Part shown: piece after piece, positions 34,851 to 48,868 of the stretch | How the letters are laid out: each line of letters opens with the position of its first letter | Position numbering within the stretch: position 1 is the first letter of the stretch | Assembly: GCF_964340395.1 (NCBI RefSeq) | Contig: NC_135571.1 | Coordinates: forward strand, 14,557,046 to 14,621,045 | Direction of reading: 5' to 3' | DNA: 64,000 bases | Source of the DNA: Glandiceps talaboti | Lineage: Eukaryota > Hemichordata > Enteropneusta > Spengelidae | Notes under the pieces: generated by a model | What the model was told of the DNA's origin: nothing | Databases searched by the model: none | The model's input: only the letters and a program-made list of their open reading frames with translations | Translations under genes and position numbers: made by a program

Positions 34851-37498
34851 GGGACCGGTCGGTTTCTTCGACCGGGGGGGGGGGGGGCGGTGGATTGGCA
34901 GGGGGGGGGGGCACCATGTTTTTTTGAAATTAGAAGTAGGGGGTCATGCTGTTTTGAAAATTGTTGATGGGGGGGGGGGTTTCATTGAGTTTTGGATAGA
35001 GATGGAAGAAAAAAATCCTTTTTTACAATGGCATATAGTCTGAACTTTTGTTCATGTATATATTTGTTCTTGTCCCTGTTTTTTACATCAATTCTTTAAT
35101 ATTACTTCACGTAAGAGTTAAAACATAACTATACATATACATATACATGTATAGCCTAGCTGCCACACTAGTTACAGAACATGTCATGTAAATGCTTGGC
35201 TGTTTCACAATCAATGTTTCCACTTTGGGGGAAGGTGAACTTGAAGGTTTCGTAATGGTAATATTCATAGAGAGTTTATAAAACAAGTTAATCTAAATTG
35301 TTCTACTCGTCAGTATGAACTTGTCAAAATGGATTGATACACTTTCTATTTCGGATACTACATATTATTGAAACTACAGATCACCACATCTCATCAGATT
35401 CCAGTTTCTATTATACACTAGGTATGACCATTTAACATTGAACATTTATTTCATTTCTAAAGCGCTTCCTCTATTTAAAAGAAAATATTCAAAAGCGCTG
35501 CACAATAAGTTAAAAGAGACATTTGATAAGTTAAAAGAGACATTTAAGAAATACTGTAAAAAAAAATAATAGTAATAATAATACACATCAATAGCATATT
35601 AAAACCATTCCTAAAAGTGTTTAAAACAGAAACATATGGCTAAAATCAACAGTTACAAGTTGTAAGAAACTTTAAACAGGTATGTCTTCAACCCTCTTTT
35701 AAATTGTTCCATTTCATCTAAACATTTCAACTCTTGTGGAATGGAATTCCATAGTCTCGGACCACATACGGCAAAAGCCCTATCATTTAATTTATTATAA
35801 GACCGTGGAACTACGAGATTGTGACTGCTATTTGTTCTTAGGTTATAACTGGAGTTGCAAACCCCCTCAAGCATATCTGCAATGTACACGGGAGCCTTGC
35901 CGTTCAGAGCTTTATAAACAAGCAAAATGATTTTGAATTCCACTCTCGCCTTAACAGGAAGCCATTCAACTCAATTAGTGAATTGGGATACGCTATCAAA
36001 TTTCCTCAAGCCTTTAATAACGCGTACTGCTCTATTCTGTAGACGTTGTACAGAATAGAGTTCTCTAACATACCGGTGACTTTACTATACATGCAATATT
36101 AATGCCACTATGCCAATGTTAATGGTACGGGCCCATGTTTATGTGACATGGGAATCTCATTTAAAACTTACATTTACGTTAGCTTTAGAAAGCTTGGAAA
36201 TGTTACCTCAAAGGCTATGAATAACCTAAACATTGCCTTATTAGAAAAAAACCCAGATCTGCCGAGGACTCCCTCACCCCCAAAAGTCACTCATGCATTC
36301 AACCAACAGTCAGATGCACCAACAACCGTTTTACTGTCATAATGGTATTTAACCGTTCTTAAATATTTCACCCTATGCTAATGTGAGATGATATTGTCTT
36401 TTAAAGATGTGAAATGTTTGCCATGATAGTCTAAAATTGCCTTAAAACTCCAAATCTCCCCTACCAATGATACTACCATTATAGATGTGCTGACCTTTAC
36501 TACATGTATATAATGATGCCATTTAACTTTTTAAGAACATATTTCAACCCTATGTAAATTATAAAGAATAGTTTCTGATACTTGATGGTGCTGTCTTGTA
36601 AAGCATGGATTAAGTTATTGCTTGAAAGGGTCTGAATAGCCTAAAAATTGGCTATAAGAGTAAAAATCCTCCAGTGCTTCTAGGGGAGACCCCCGGCCCC
36701 TAGGACCCCTCCCCTCCCCCAAAAGAGATGGACATATCCCAGTCTCAAGCTCTTCCCCTTACCTTTTACTGTCAAGATGCTATCAAACTATATTTCAACC
36801 TTATGTAGTTGCTTTTTACATGTTGGTGCTGTCTTGTAAAGCTTGGAAATTATTGTCTGAAAGTGTCTGAATAGTCTCAAGATTGACTTTTAAGAGTAAA
36901 ACTCCTCCAGGGCTTCTAGGGGGAGACCCCCTTGGACCCCCACGAGAGGTGTATATATTCCCTCCTCATGTCTTCCCCCTACCTTTCACTGTCAATATAC
37001 TGTTAAAATCCTTTCCGAATACATTTACCTTGTGTAGTCAATAATTACAGTGCTATCCCGGGATCTTATGAAGTATTTAGTCAAGAAGTTAGGAGTCACG
37101 GTTTAAAAATACATGTCATTGTAGTATCCACAAATAAACATTCAACCACCAAGTGGTCCTGATGACTTAAACATCAAAGTGTAACTGATCCTTATATCCA
37201 TCTGTACATATGTGAATAAAGTATCATACCGTAGTAAGCATTCAAATAGCAAACACTGTCTCCTGTGTCTACATCAAATAAACCCACTCGCACAAATATA
37301 TACACATGCACTTAGAAGTCATGTGAATATGATATATGGGGGGGGGGGGGGTCATCATGTTTTAGAATTAAGTGATGGGGGGTTCAGCTTGTTTTCGGTT
37401 TTACAGATAGGGGGAGGCTCAGTGGCTTTTTGTCAGCCCAATGGAAGAATCCACCGACCGCCCACCCCCCTCCCCGACTGGAGAAACTGACCGGTCCC
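34851..37498 (+). mobile_element. Non-autonomous TIR element, copy A (Harbinger-like), interrupted by a LINE
   Basis: Begins GGGACCGGTCGGTTTCTTCG and ends with the complementary GAAACTGACCGGTCCC, flanked by TAA on both sides (34848-34850 and 37499-37501). A 3-bp TAA target duplication with GGG-starting TIRs fits the PIF/Harbinger pattern (TWA). Next to both termini are long G or C runs. Internal motifs (AGATCTGCC, CTTCTAGGGGGAGACCCCC, ATTTCACCCTATGC) occur in the same order in the inverted copy at 49.2 kb. No transposase is visible. About 900 bp near 35190-36093 is an inserted CR1-like LINE absent from the other copy. Confidence 0.82.
35440..36063 (-). pseudogene. CR1/jockey-like LINE, 3' end (reverse transcriptase C-terminus plus 3' UTR)
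   Basis: The minus strand reads VQRLQNRAVRVIKGLRKFDS, then WLPVKARVEFKIILLVYKAL, then RAFAVCGPRLWNSIPQELK, FKRGLKTYLF and a stop at 35653-35655. These are the classic C-terminal motifs that follow the reverse transcriptase in CR1/jockey-group LINEs. An in-frame TGA at 35971-35973 replaces the residues before WLPV, so it is dead. Downstream, AGCGCTTTTGAA and AAGCGCTTTAGAAATG (minus-strand sense) match the AAGCGCT hairpin common in such LINE 3' UTRs. It is strongly 5'-truncated and sits inside the TIR element. Confidence 0.9.
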
Positions 37499-37501
37499 TA
37501 A

Positions 37502-38508
37502 ATCAGTTGGTAGTGAATTATCATATACCAGGTGGCTGAGTTGTTTTCGTTAAATGCAAATAAGTTTGCAGAATATTAGCATATTAGATTGACATATAGC
37601 CCAGTATATAAGGGCAATGTAAACAGTCCGTGAACATTGCACTTCCAGATTTTGTCTGTGGTGGATCTACACTGTATATGCTGTAGTATGTTGTGGAGTC
37701 CCGTATAAAGAATTTCTGAACCCTCTTTCTTATTGTACGCTCACCATCGAAAATGGTACATGTGTTATAATTCTATCATTTCTATTACACCAGTATGTAG
37801 CCATCGTACAATATTTGATAATCTCGTTCCAACTACCATCTTGGAAACTTGTTTGTTCGAACTTGCTTGAAAATTAGATACAATCGGAAGCTAACTCTAG
37901 CCATGATGGCGCCACATGATACTGGTCTATAGAAATGGTATTGAGTAAAGCGTCCTAATGTAGGAGACATGTCTTAACGTTCATAAAGTTAGAAATTCAA
38001 GTTCAATCTTGCTCTTCTTAGGAATAGGTTAGCTACGGTATATAAAGTGAGATTTCGACGATGTTCGTGGTTGATTTTGTCGATGAAGCCCTTGTCACGG
38101 ACACTTGAAGTCATGATCCTGAAGATTCATGAAATGCTGGCGTGCTGCGGAACTGTTCAACCCGATACTGTAACTTATTTAGGTATGAATTAGGTTTCTA
38201 GTAACTTTAATATATCTAGATGTATAAAGGTGCTTTCTCCTTAGGCAATAAATTCATGATAAATGGAACCTCAAACCAAGTGTGAGTTTTATCCAGTGTG
38301 TGCCAACTTTCTATTCTGTGTACCTCGAGCTGCCAAGTTGAGGGCTTCCCCCTATCACGAGCTTTATCCCGAGAGCGTCCACTCACCACCCCCGACGGCA
38401 ACTTAGTACTTTTACACATGACTGTGAACTGTGTGTGGAACAGAACATTTCATTTGTCTAGTCATCAACATCTTCTTCGATGTCTGTGTTGGGTTGCGTA
38501 TCAATGAG
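37502..38508. other. Unique DNA, nothing recognised
   Basis: Short ORFs on both strands at 38216-38507 overlap each other and are unrecognised. No repeat structure before the 43-bp array. Confidence 0.5.
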
Positions 38509-39765
38509 CTTTACAATGTCATGTATAATTATGTATGGGTAACAGGTCATTCTATACAATGTCAGGTATAATTATGTATGGGTCACAGGTCATTCTATAC
38601 AATGTCAGGTATAATTATGTATGGGTCACAGGTCATTCTATACAATGTCAGGTATAATTATGTATGGGTCACAGGTCATTCTATACAATGTCATGTATAA
38701 TTATGTATGGGTAACAGGTCATTCTATACAATGTCAGGTATAATTATGTATGGGTCACAGGTCATTCTATACAATGTCAGGTATAATTATGTATGGGTCA
38801 CAGGTCATTCTATACAATGCCATGTATAATTATGTATGGGTCACAGGTCATTCTATACCATGTCATGTATAATTATGTATGGGTCACAGGTCATTCTATA
38901 CCATGTCATGTATAATTATGTATGGGTCACAGGTCATTCTATACAATGCCATGTATAATTATGTATGGGTCACATGTCATTCTATACAATGCCATGTATA
39001 ATTATGTATGGGTCACAGGTCATTCTATACCATGTCATGTATAATTATGTATGGGTAACAGGTCATTCTATACCATGTCATGTATAATTATGAATGGGTC
39101 ACAGGTCATTCTATACAATGTCAGGTATAATTATGTATGGGTCACAGGTCATTCTATACAATGTCATGTATAATTATGTATGGGTCACAGGTCATTCTAT
39201 ACAATGCCATGTATAATTATGTATGGGTCACAGGTTATTCTATACAATGTCATGTATAATTATGTATGGGTAACAGGTCATTCTATACAATGTCATGTAT
39301 AATTATGTATGGGTCACAGGTCATTCTATACCATGTCATGTATAATTATGTATGGGTCACAGGTTATTCTATACAATGTCATGTATAATTATGTATGGGT
39401 CACAGGTCATTCTATACAATGTCATGTATAATTATGTATGGGTCACAGGTCATTCTATACAATGTCATGTATAATTATGTATGGGTCACAGGTTATTCTA
39501 TACAATGTCATGTATAATTATGTATGGGTCACATGTCATTCTATACAATGTCATGTATAATTATGTATGGGTCACAGGTCATTCTATACAATGTCATGTA
39601 TAATTATGTATGGGTAACAGGTCATTCTATACAATGTCATGTATAATTATGTATGGGTCACAGGTCATTCTATACAATGTCATGTATAATTATGTATGGG
39701 TAACAGGTCATTCTATACAATGTCATGTATAATTATGTTTGGGTCACAGGTCATTCTATACAATC
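38509..39765. repeat. 43-bp minisatellite, about 29 copies
   Basis: The unit is ACAATGTCATGTATAATTAT, GTATGGGTCACAGGTCATTC, TAT, with CAGG/CATG, CAC/AAC and ACAATG/ACCATG variants. The ORF is closed by stops. Copies are highly similar. Confidence 0.97.
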
Positions 39766-40695
<930 letters not shown>

Positions 40696-40721
40696 AGACA
40701 ACATGATGATGATCGCACAAC

Positions 40722-40855
40722 TACTACTACTACTACTACTACTACAACTACTACAACTTCTACTACTACTACTACTACTACTACTGCTGCTGCTGCTACT
40801 ACTACTACTACTACCACCACTACTACTACCACTACTACTACTGCTGCTGCTGCTG

Positions 40856-40913
<58 letters not shown>

Positions 40914-41090
40914 AACTACTACTACTACTACAACTACTACTACTACTACTACTACTACTACAACTACTACTACTACTACTACAACTACTACTACTACTAC
41001 AACTACTACTACTACTACTACTACTACTACTGCTACTACTACTACTACTACTACTACTAATACTACAACTACTACTACTACTACTACATT
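40722..41090. repeat. (ACT)n trinucleotide array
   Basis: About 370 bp of CTA/ACT with ACA, GCT and CCA interruptions. The Leu-rich plus ORF and Val-rich minus ORF are artefacts. Confidence 0.98.
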
Positions 41091-42229
41091 ATTTGTTTTC
41101 AGTGCAGCTGGTTTTTGCTATTGCGTTGCTGTCTACGCAGCAAATTCTGTTACCTTTAGCGTTCTACACCTATGTCTGATAGTTTGCAAATGCATCAAAC
41201 ACGATTTCCTCGCAGTTGCAAACCATCAGTCCGATCGAAACCATAGCAACCACAATCTTTGTCAAGCAATATTAGAAAGGCGCCTATAGATACATATTGG
41301 ACTCAAATGATTCACAACATGTTCGTCATGGAAAAAGAAGGAAAAAAGAACCTCTTGGCAATGAATAAGTCTTGTTAGGAGTAAATTGTTACCGATTTTG
41401 AAGTATTGACATGGTCTTCCTGTGATACAGAACCAAAATTAACTACAGATGTATACTCTTACATTGATCTGTACCGTTTATAATTTGTAAGTGGTCGCCA
41501 TTACTATACCATACGGAGAAATACCTGTTTGTTCTCTATCATCTATCTGGATTTCCTACCACTGAACTTCTCCATCCTTTTCTCCTATTTTGTAATATAC
41601 ATTAAATTACTCCGATATTTACTCATTAAATTAATCTACTTCAATTGATATCATCGCCCCATCCATCATGTCTTATCTTCTAAGATCAGAATCAACCATT
41701 GTCACCATGTAATCTGTATGTCTGTAGATTCTTGTTCCTACAAACACTCAGAATACAAAATTATGAGCTAGCAGACAAGATATCCCCATATCCTTGTACA
41801 ATTGGTAAAATAATTATGGAAATGAATCATTTATATTGATCATGTTTTATAGAACACGTCCGTTTTGTTATCACCAATGTATGTACCAAATTATAAATGA
41901 TGGTTTAAAACTTGCATTCGTAAGATATTACCAAATTACTTAGATCAATGAGAGACGTTTATATAGACATCATTCAATAGAATTACACACTACATCATCA
42001 GATTATATTGAATACGTGCTCATTGGTTATCACCAATGAATGCACAAAATTAGATGATCATTAATTATGCTAATAACTCACTTGAAATTAACTAATATTT
42101 ACATCAACAATGTATACCAGTAATAGCACGTGTACCTTGTAATAACAACAAATAACAGTAACAGTAATAGCACTTGTTATCATCAAATTGTAATGAATTT
42201 GCATAATCACCGAACAGTGTTCTACTTTG
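41091..42229. other. Mostly unique DNA with a degenerate dispersed-repeat copy at about 41830-42110
   Basis: Two to three units like those at 46.6 kb are visible (GTTATCACCAATGTATGTAC, CATTCGTAAGATATTACC, TTAATTATGCTAATAACTC). No gene recognised. Confidence 0.55.
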
Positions 42230-42640
42230 AGCATAGTATTCCAGTGTACAACTGATCACACCATGGAATTAAATTGCACCACTCTCATCATAGCATTCAA
42301 GTATACAACTCAGCATGGCATTCCAGTGTACGGTAGTCCATTCCAGTGTACAACTGTCATCATGGCGTTCCAGTGTATGGCTGTTATCATGGTATTCAAG
42401 TGTATGGCTGCTATCATGGCATTCAAGTGTTATCATGGCATTACAGTGTATGGCTGTTATTATGGCATCACAGTGTATGGCTGTTATCATGACATTCAAG
42501 TGTATGGCTGCTATCATGGCATTACAGTGTAAGGCTGTTATCATGGCATTCCAGTGTAAGGCTGTCATCATGGCATTACAGTGTATGGCTGTTATTATGG
42601 CATTCAGGTGTATGGCTGTCATCATGGCATTCAAGTGTAC
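42230..42640. repeat. 27-bp minisatellite, about 15 copies
   Basis: The unit is GTGTATGGCTGTTATCATGG plus CATTCAA, with TACA for TCAA and ATT for ATC variants. The first third (to about 42360) is more degenerate. Several frames are open through the multiple-of-three unit. Confidence 0.94.
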
Positions 42641-44657
42641 GGCTTTCAGTTTATCTATGGGTATATGTCATTACATGTACAGTAAAAGTACCAGTACAGG
42701 TTAGGTTATCGGAGTTATAAAGCTGTACCTTACTTTCTTATATGAATACATGCACACATCAGTTATTGTCAAAAGTAGTGTGATTATGTTTGATATTTTA
42801 AGGTTTATAGGATCAGTTTTATAGTGTACCACAGGCTGAGGTCAACTGGGGGCGTTAGCCTGTTGTAGCAGGCACTCTGTGACTACGTTACAGCTTCTAA
42901 TTTGTAAACCCTTTAATCGCTACTCCATCTTTACTATTGGTTTAATCCCTAGCAGCTTGTATTCATCCCTATCACAATGTTCAATTATAACTCAAGAACT
43001 TGTAAAGACGCTGTTGTGTCATATATCATTTGATTCTGTTGTCAAGATAAAATGAATGTTGGCCAATACTAAGATATTTATAAAAACCCATAACTCAGAA
43101 TTCAAGACATATAACCAGCCGTGAAGAGAGTGTTCAAATGCTCGTGTACAAATGAAGCCGTTAGTCAAGTCAAGATGTGTCCTTAGTTTGGCATAAATAC
43201 ATAAATTACAGCGTTAATTGATATTCACGTGGTTTACTCCAAGGTAAGCTGATATTAATCCTCACACTCTGTATTCTGTCACGTGACCCATTCGGTTAAT
43301 GTTATATCTTATACTAACAAAATTTAAATATTCATGACGTCTGAAGGTCGGAAACTTTGTAAAAACTGTACAAACGATTGGGTTTTTTACTGACGTTTAT
43401 GAGATTAGTATGACAGTTCATCCACACCGTCGATTTTGAAAAGCACCGCTCGATAATAAATATTGAAGGTCAAAGCACAGCTGTTAAAGAAATGTCAATT
43501 CTTGTTCAAAAAGAGTACACAATTGTAGAGAATGGTCTTCGTCAAAGTTAACCCATTTTATGCTTTCGTGCCAACTAGTGTTGGCAATAAGAGTATGGTA
43601 TTTATTTTGTAGATATTGACAAATTTCAGTTCTATACACAGTGCTGATAATACGAGTGTAGTGTTTGCACTGTAGACGATTATGTTAGCTCTACATAAAC
43701 GAAGACCCACATTCGTTCATTTTTTTCGCTATTAAGCTGTTCCATATACTCATTGTAGCAAGCACCCTAAAGGCTTTAACTACTACATTGGCTTTACCTT
43801 TACAACATTCTTCCATTCATTCGCTTCCAGGGATTAAATGATCATGAGACAATAACCTTTGTAGATATCAAACTATGCCATGATATGTATTAAGTGTCAT
43901 GTGTAGTCCTCAGGGAAAGTAATTATCATGTAATACTTCATTGTTTCAATTACATCCACTAGAACGATGAAATCAATTAACATAAAGGGGTTCTGGCAGC
44001 AACCAACAAATAAGCACTTAAGCCAAGTTTCTGAAAAGCTGAAATCTATCTCCATCTTCAGAAGAAATGGTACATACTTATTGCAATTTTCAAAGCGGTA
44101 TGGTTGTTTTGTATTTACATAAATTATTGCCGTAGAGCGGCATCATGACTCTGTCTGAGTAGAGATACTTTAAAATATCAACAATCAAACACAATAGAAC
44201 GCTAACGAGTTTATCTTGCATTAACATAATCTGCATCACTGTAAATGAAGTAAAAACAGGGATATCGCTAAATTGGTGGGGAGACTTTTGAGGTTTGAGC
44301 GATTTCTAAATAACACAGGTGTAGGAATGGTGTACTTTTGACTTAATCAAGTATGTGTTGACAAATTCACAGCTCACATTTCCTTTGTCATTACAAGGCC
44401 AAACGTGACTTATAAAGTAATGATCCCATTTTTTCTCGAATTGGTATCCGACCTGCAAACAATCCGGATTTTCCTGTTACCGGTGTAAAGTTTACGACCA
44501 CAATAGTGTAATCCATAATTATACACGGTTCTTGTCTTTGACAATTTCAGCACATGTTTGGATTGAATGAAGACCAAACTTGAAAAGAAGTAACATTATT
44601 GACGTACTAAATGATAAGAAATGTAAGCAGCAAATATTATATTTAATCTGTGCAATT
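42641..44657. other. Unique AT-rich DNA, nothing recognised
   Basis: Two kilobases, the longest repeat-free stretch, with no ORF long enough to list and no transposon or RNA gene that I can identify. Confidence 0.5.
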
Positions 44658-45095
44658 AGTGTTTTGTGTTTGATAATAACATGGTAGTGTACAATGAACT
44701 CCGTTTTGTGTTTGATAGTAATATGGTAGTGTACAATGAACTCCGTTTTGTGTTTGATAGTAATATGGTAGTGTACAATGAACTCCCTGTTTTGTGTTTG
44801 ATAGTAACATGGTATACGTAGTGTACAATGAACTCCCTGTTTTGTGTTTGATAGTAATATGGTAGTGTACAATGAACTCCCTGTTTTGTGTTTGATAGTA
44901 ATGTGGTAGTGTACAATGAACTCCCTGTTTTGTGTTTGATAGTAATATGGTAGTGTACAATGAACTCCCTGTTTTGTGTTTGATAGTAATATGGTAGTGT
45001 ACAATGAACTCCCTGTTTTGTGTTTGATAGTAATATGGTAGTGTACAATGAACTCCCTGTTTTGTGTTTGATGTAACATGGTAGTGTACAATGAA
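44658..45095. repeat. 44/41-bp minisatellite, about 10 copies
   Basis: The unit is GTGTTTGATAGTAATATGGT, AGTGTACAATGAACTCCCTG, TTTT (44 bp). The first units lack three bases (CTCCGTTTT), and one unit has a 5-bp TACGT-like addition near 44815. Minus-strand ORFs of 105-190 codons are artefacts of the array. Confidence 0.95.
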
Positions 45096-45187
45096 CAGAT
45101 AACAATATAAGTGACGTGTTAAACTTTGACTTCCTGTGCGAGTTGATCCAACAATTCACAAGCCGAGTTTATATATCGTACTCTGGT

Positions 45188-45242
45188 CTACCTACCTACA
45201 TACCTACCTACTTACCTACCTACCTACCTACCTACCTACCTA
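45188..45242. repeat. (CTAC)n microsatellite
   Basis: About 13 CTAC units with two interruptions. Confidence 0.95.
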
Positions 45243-46639
45243 TAAACGTATCGTGTATGTACATCATATATCTTCTATTAATTGAATAACAATTTTTGTT
45301 AATGTTAATATAGATAGATCCAACTGTTATTACAGCATGTCATTTACATTTTCTATGTCATATCCTATTATATATCAACCAAGACAGTGTCATCTTCTGG
45401 CACAAGAAGGTTAAAAGCTAGATAGCCTGATGGTCAAAAAAAGAAGAATTGTGTTTATACCTATGTGATATCGATTCTTGTAATTGCTGCACGGTGTAAG
45501 CAGTTTGTTATCTAGTAGTTTATTATTCATTAGTGTGTATCGTTGATTATGGCCAGTACTGTGCAGCATTGACTATATTGCACCGTGCTTCGTGTTCCGT
45601 CTTAAACAAATTCGATGTGATTTATCTGAGTAACTGCCATTACTCATTGTCAAGGGCACAGAGCTGAATCTGAAAGATCCATCACCTACCCGTAATCTAT
45701 ATAATATGCTACATCACTTTGCAACACAACTAATGCAATTAAGGCCATGTAACAGGTGTGGATAAACGTGGAAATGTACTTATCAGCATAGGTCCTATTA
45801 TAGTGAACAGGACGAGGCTGACTAGCATCATTATACATAGAATTGTATTGCTGGTTTTGCACCTGCGATGATTTATGCCTTTATACTATGAAGGTTCTAT
45901 AACTTCTCACATCTAATCTTGTGATTGGGTGTCTTGAGCGTCAATAGTATGTGATTGCTCAGTGCAATACTATTAATGTTTCAAGGTCAGGTCAGCTTAG
46001 TACAAAACGATTTTATACATTATCATTTAATACGTTTGTCAAAATACTCAGTTGTCCACAAACTGTATGATTAAGTCACTGTTCTTGATAGTTAATCGGT
46101 TTATTCAATATTGTTTTCAAATGTGACCTATTCCCACTCCCCGATTTCTTGTAGTTAGCAGAAACATGTCTTTCTTTGCTACTGTAGACAAAATCGAGTA
46201 TATGGTTTGATGGGCTTACATTTTCGATTCGCAAAAAAATCACAAAACGAAGAATTACAGTCTTCTACATAATTGTTAATACTTCATATTCTACTGTGAG
46301 AACAGGTTGGGTTTATTTTTAAAACGTGTTCAAGGTACCATACGAGTTAAACACCTACAATATTAGATATACATTCTTTGTACATACTAGTACTTGTATA
46401 CACTTCGTTAATAGCAGACTACACCACACTGTTCTCATACTTAACCAGTGTTGGTTCATTTTGTAAATGTGATTTGAATGCCTCCCATTGTTTGAATGCC
46501 TCCCATAAGGACAAAATCATATATTTCTGCTCCTGCACACATTGTTTAAATGCAAAATCATTGGTTATGCGAAAGGACCGTTAAGATGATCACCTATATG
46601 AACAAGCTTGCAAGGACATATTCACTTCTTTGCCAAACG
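45243..46639. other. Unique AT-rich DNA, nothing recognised
   Basis: No array or recognisable gene. TGAATGCCTCCCAT occurs twice in tandem at about 46475-46507. Confidence 0.5.
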
Positions 46640-47268
46640 TGCATGTACTAGATAATCTGAAATTTAAACATTGCATTCTAAAGGTATTGCCTAATTCACA
46701 AAAAATTTATTTTTGCAAATTACATATCATAGTTAGAAATTAAATTAAAAACGACATCAAACACGTTTGAATTGCTATAGTTGAAGTTCGTTTTCTAAAG
46801 CTATAACCTAATTGCCGAAAAATCATTAATAATGCAAATTAGTCATAACTAGAAAATTATGCTACCAGGCATTATAGGATATGTGTGATTTGTTATGGAT
46901 GATGTATGTGCCAAATTACATGACATTTGAAATGTGTATTCTTAAGATAAGGCATAATTAATGGAAATCATTAATTATTCAAATTACCCATTAACAGTAC
47001 AACCTGGGTTTATAGGACATGTGTGATTTCTAACGGTTGATGTATGTATCAAATGTTGCAAAAGTATAATTCAAAGTATAATTTCGTAAAGTATAGTCTA
47101 ATTACTAAACCATAATTTATGCAAATGACTAATTATTATTTCTTAGATGTTTACCAGAATCTTATAATTTCTCGTCAGTATGTGTAGCAAGTTTCATTAG
47201 AATCGTCGCAGTAGTTTTTACCTTCCGTAAGGAAGGTCTTAATATAGTGATGAAGTATGTGTGTCTGT

Positions 47269-47341
<73 letters not shown>

Positions 47342-47345
47342 AGTG
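46640..47345 (+). repeat. Dispersed AT-rich repeat: four ~130-bp units, hairpin end, GT tail
   Basis: Four diverged units share AATTNCCNAAAAATCATTAAT, ATGCAAATTA, GGACATGTGTGATTT and TGATGTATGTNNCAAAT. After the last unit comes TTACCTTCCGTAAGGAAGG (a short palindrome, 47219-47237) and then an interrupted (GT)n tract at about 47270-47340. The ordered structure of units, CCTTCCGTAAGGAAGG and microsatellite recurs at 60.0-60.3 kb. No protein is encoded. Confidence 0.75.
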
Positions 47346-47490
47346 TCACCATTTCCGAAAAAACGGCTGCATCAATTCAAACGAAATTTCATAGACACGT
47401 TCTGTAGGGTAATGGCCAGAACTGATTAGGTTTTGATGATAATCCGATGAATATTATAATAATGACCAATTTGAGTAATTAATCGATCAA

Positions 47491-47734
47491 ACGAGTATAA
47501 AGTTGGCGTCAAATTCAGATTCAGATTCAGGTAGCTTTATCTTATGAACGTTATATTGAGCATCATGTGGCCTCAGATCTGAAGACACTCGACGGACTCA
47601 AACCTGAAATAATACCGTTGAGACTACAGGGAAGGATTCTGCTTCACTGCCGTCGAGTGTATTCGGATCTGAGGCTATCTGACGCTCAATCTGACGCTAC
47701 CTGAATCTGAATCTGAGGCCAACTTTATACTCGT
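47491..47734. mobile_element. 244-bp foldback (MITE-like) element
   Basis: The left end ACGAGTATAAAGTTGG pairs with the right end CCAACTTTATACTCGT. Inside, ATTCAGATTCAGGTAGC pairs with GCTACCTGAATCTGAAT, GCCTCAGATC with GATCTGAGGC and CACTCGACGG with CCGTCGAGTG. Nearly the whole element is one imperfect palindrome centred near 47612. There is no ORF and no clear target duplication. Confidence 0.9.
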
Positions 47735-48589
47735 GCTCTACATAGTTCTACACTGAGAAAGACTTTGTTTTCAGGGGTTTCGTATGTGCCAACCTTATTT
47801 TGTGTTTCCCGTGGATCTGCACTCTGCATTGGCTGGACAAACACAAGAAAAAAGAAGACCGAGGCAGGGTATTTAACTTGAATCAAACTCACCAGAAAAC
47901 ATTTGTTTTTCTTGGCCTTAAAATAGGTTTACAATGAGCGCAGAGTTCACAAACGGGTGAAATATTTATCATCGTTTCAATTTCGTCAAATATGGACTTA
48001 TCATTTTCAAATTTCACACACTAATGCGCAGATGAATAAAGAGAAATCATGTCTTATTAGATTTTCGATTAGAAGTTTAGGAAGTATTATATTGACCTCG
48101 AACCGTCTCCTTTTTACCGTGTTCTTTTCCGATTTCTCTCGATAACAAACTACCGCTGTTTGTTGCAAGGCTTGTACATAATCATTTATCTAGCTCTGTA
48201 TCTCAGGATATAAATACACTCTCACATATTTATCAAGTGTAATAATCTATAATTTATACCCAAATCATGTGTGTGGTCAAAATATGGAAAATAGACGAAG
48301 CCGCGCCTAGCCTACAAAGAAATTTTCGCGACAATGTATCAATAATGGTGACCTATACATTGACCTCTATATAATTAGTGTACAGTGAGGGTGCACCACT
48401 CAACAAAACCTTGAGTAGTGATGTGTAAACTCGTGGTGGGACAGAAGGAAGTTCAACATGCACATGCCATATCCCGGGTATGTAGGGGATCACGAAAGCC
48501 GAGTGACGTCGAGGATGGCAACCTTTCCTGTGCTGAGAATAGGAGGCGTGGCGGGTATTTCAACAACATTTTTGACAACTAACTTTCAT
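47735..48589. other. Unique DNA, nothing recognised
   Basis: Contains a 62-codon plus ORF at 47957-48145 with no recognised domain. Confidence 0.5.
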
Positions 48590-48718
48590 TGGGACTTGAC
48601 GAATCACAGATATAGAGCTAAATTTCTTGCATAAATCATGAAATTCCTTACGGAAGGCATTCAATTTAAATCTGGTTTAAAGATATCTTGCCCACATACA
48701 CCATAACACAAACTCGGC

Positions 48719-48771
<53 letters not shown>

Positions 48772-48817
48772 GGCAGGCAGGCAGTCAGTCAAACAGACAC
48801 GCAGGCAGGCAGGCAGT

Positions 48818-48865
<48 letters not shown>

Positions 48866-48868
48866 AGT
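48590..48868. repeat. Dispersed-repeat terminus with (ACAG)n tail
   Basis: CCTTACGGAAGGCATTCAATT followed by TAAATCTGGTTT parallels 22285-22315. It is followed within 50 bp by about 150 bp of ACAG with GCAG and GTCA interruptions. Confidence 0.7.
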
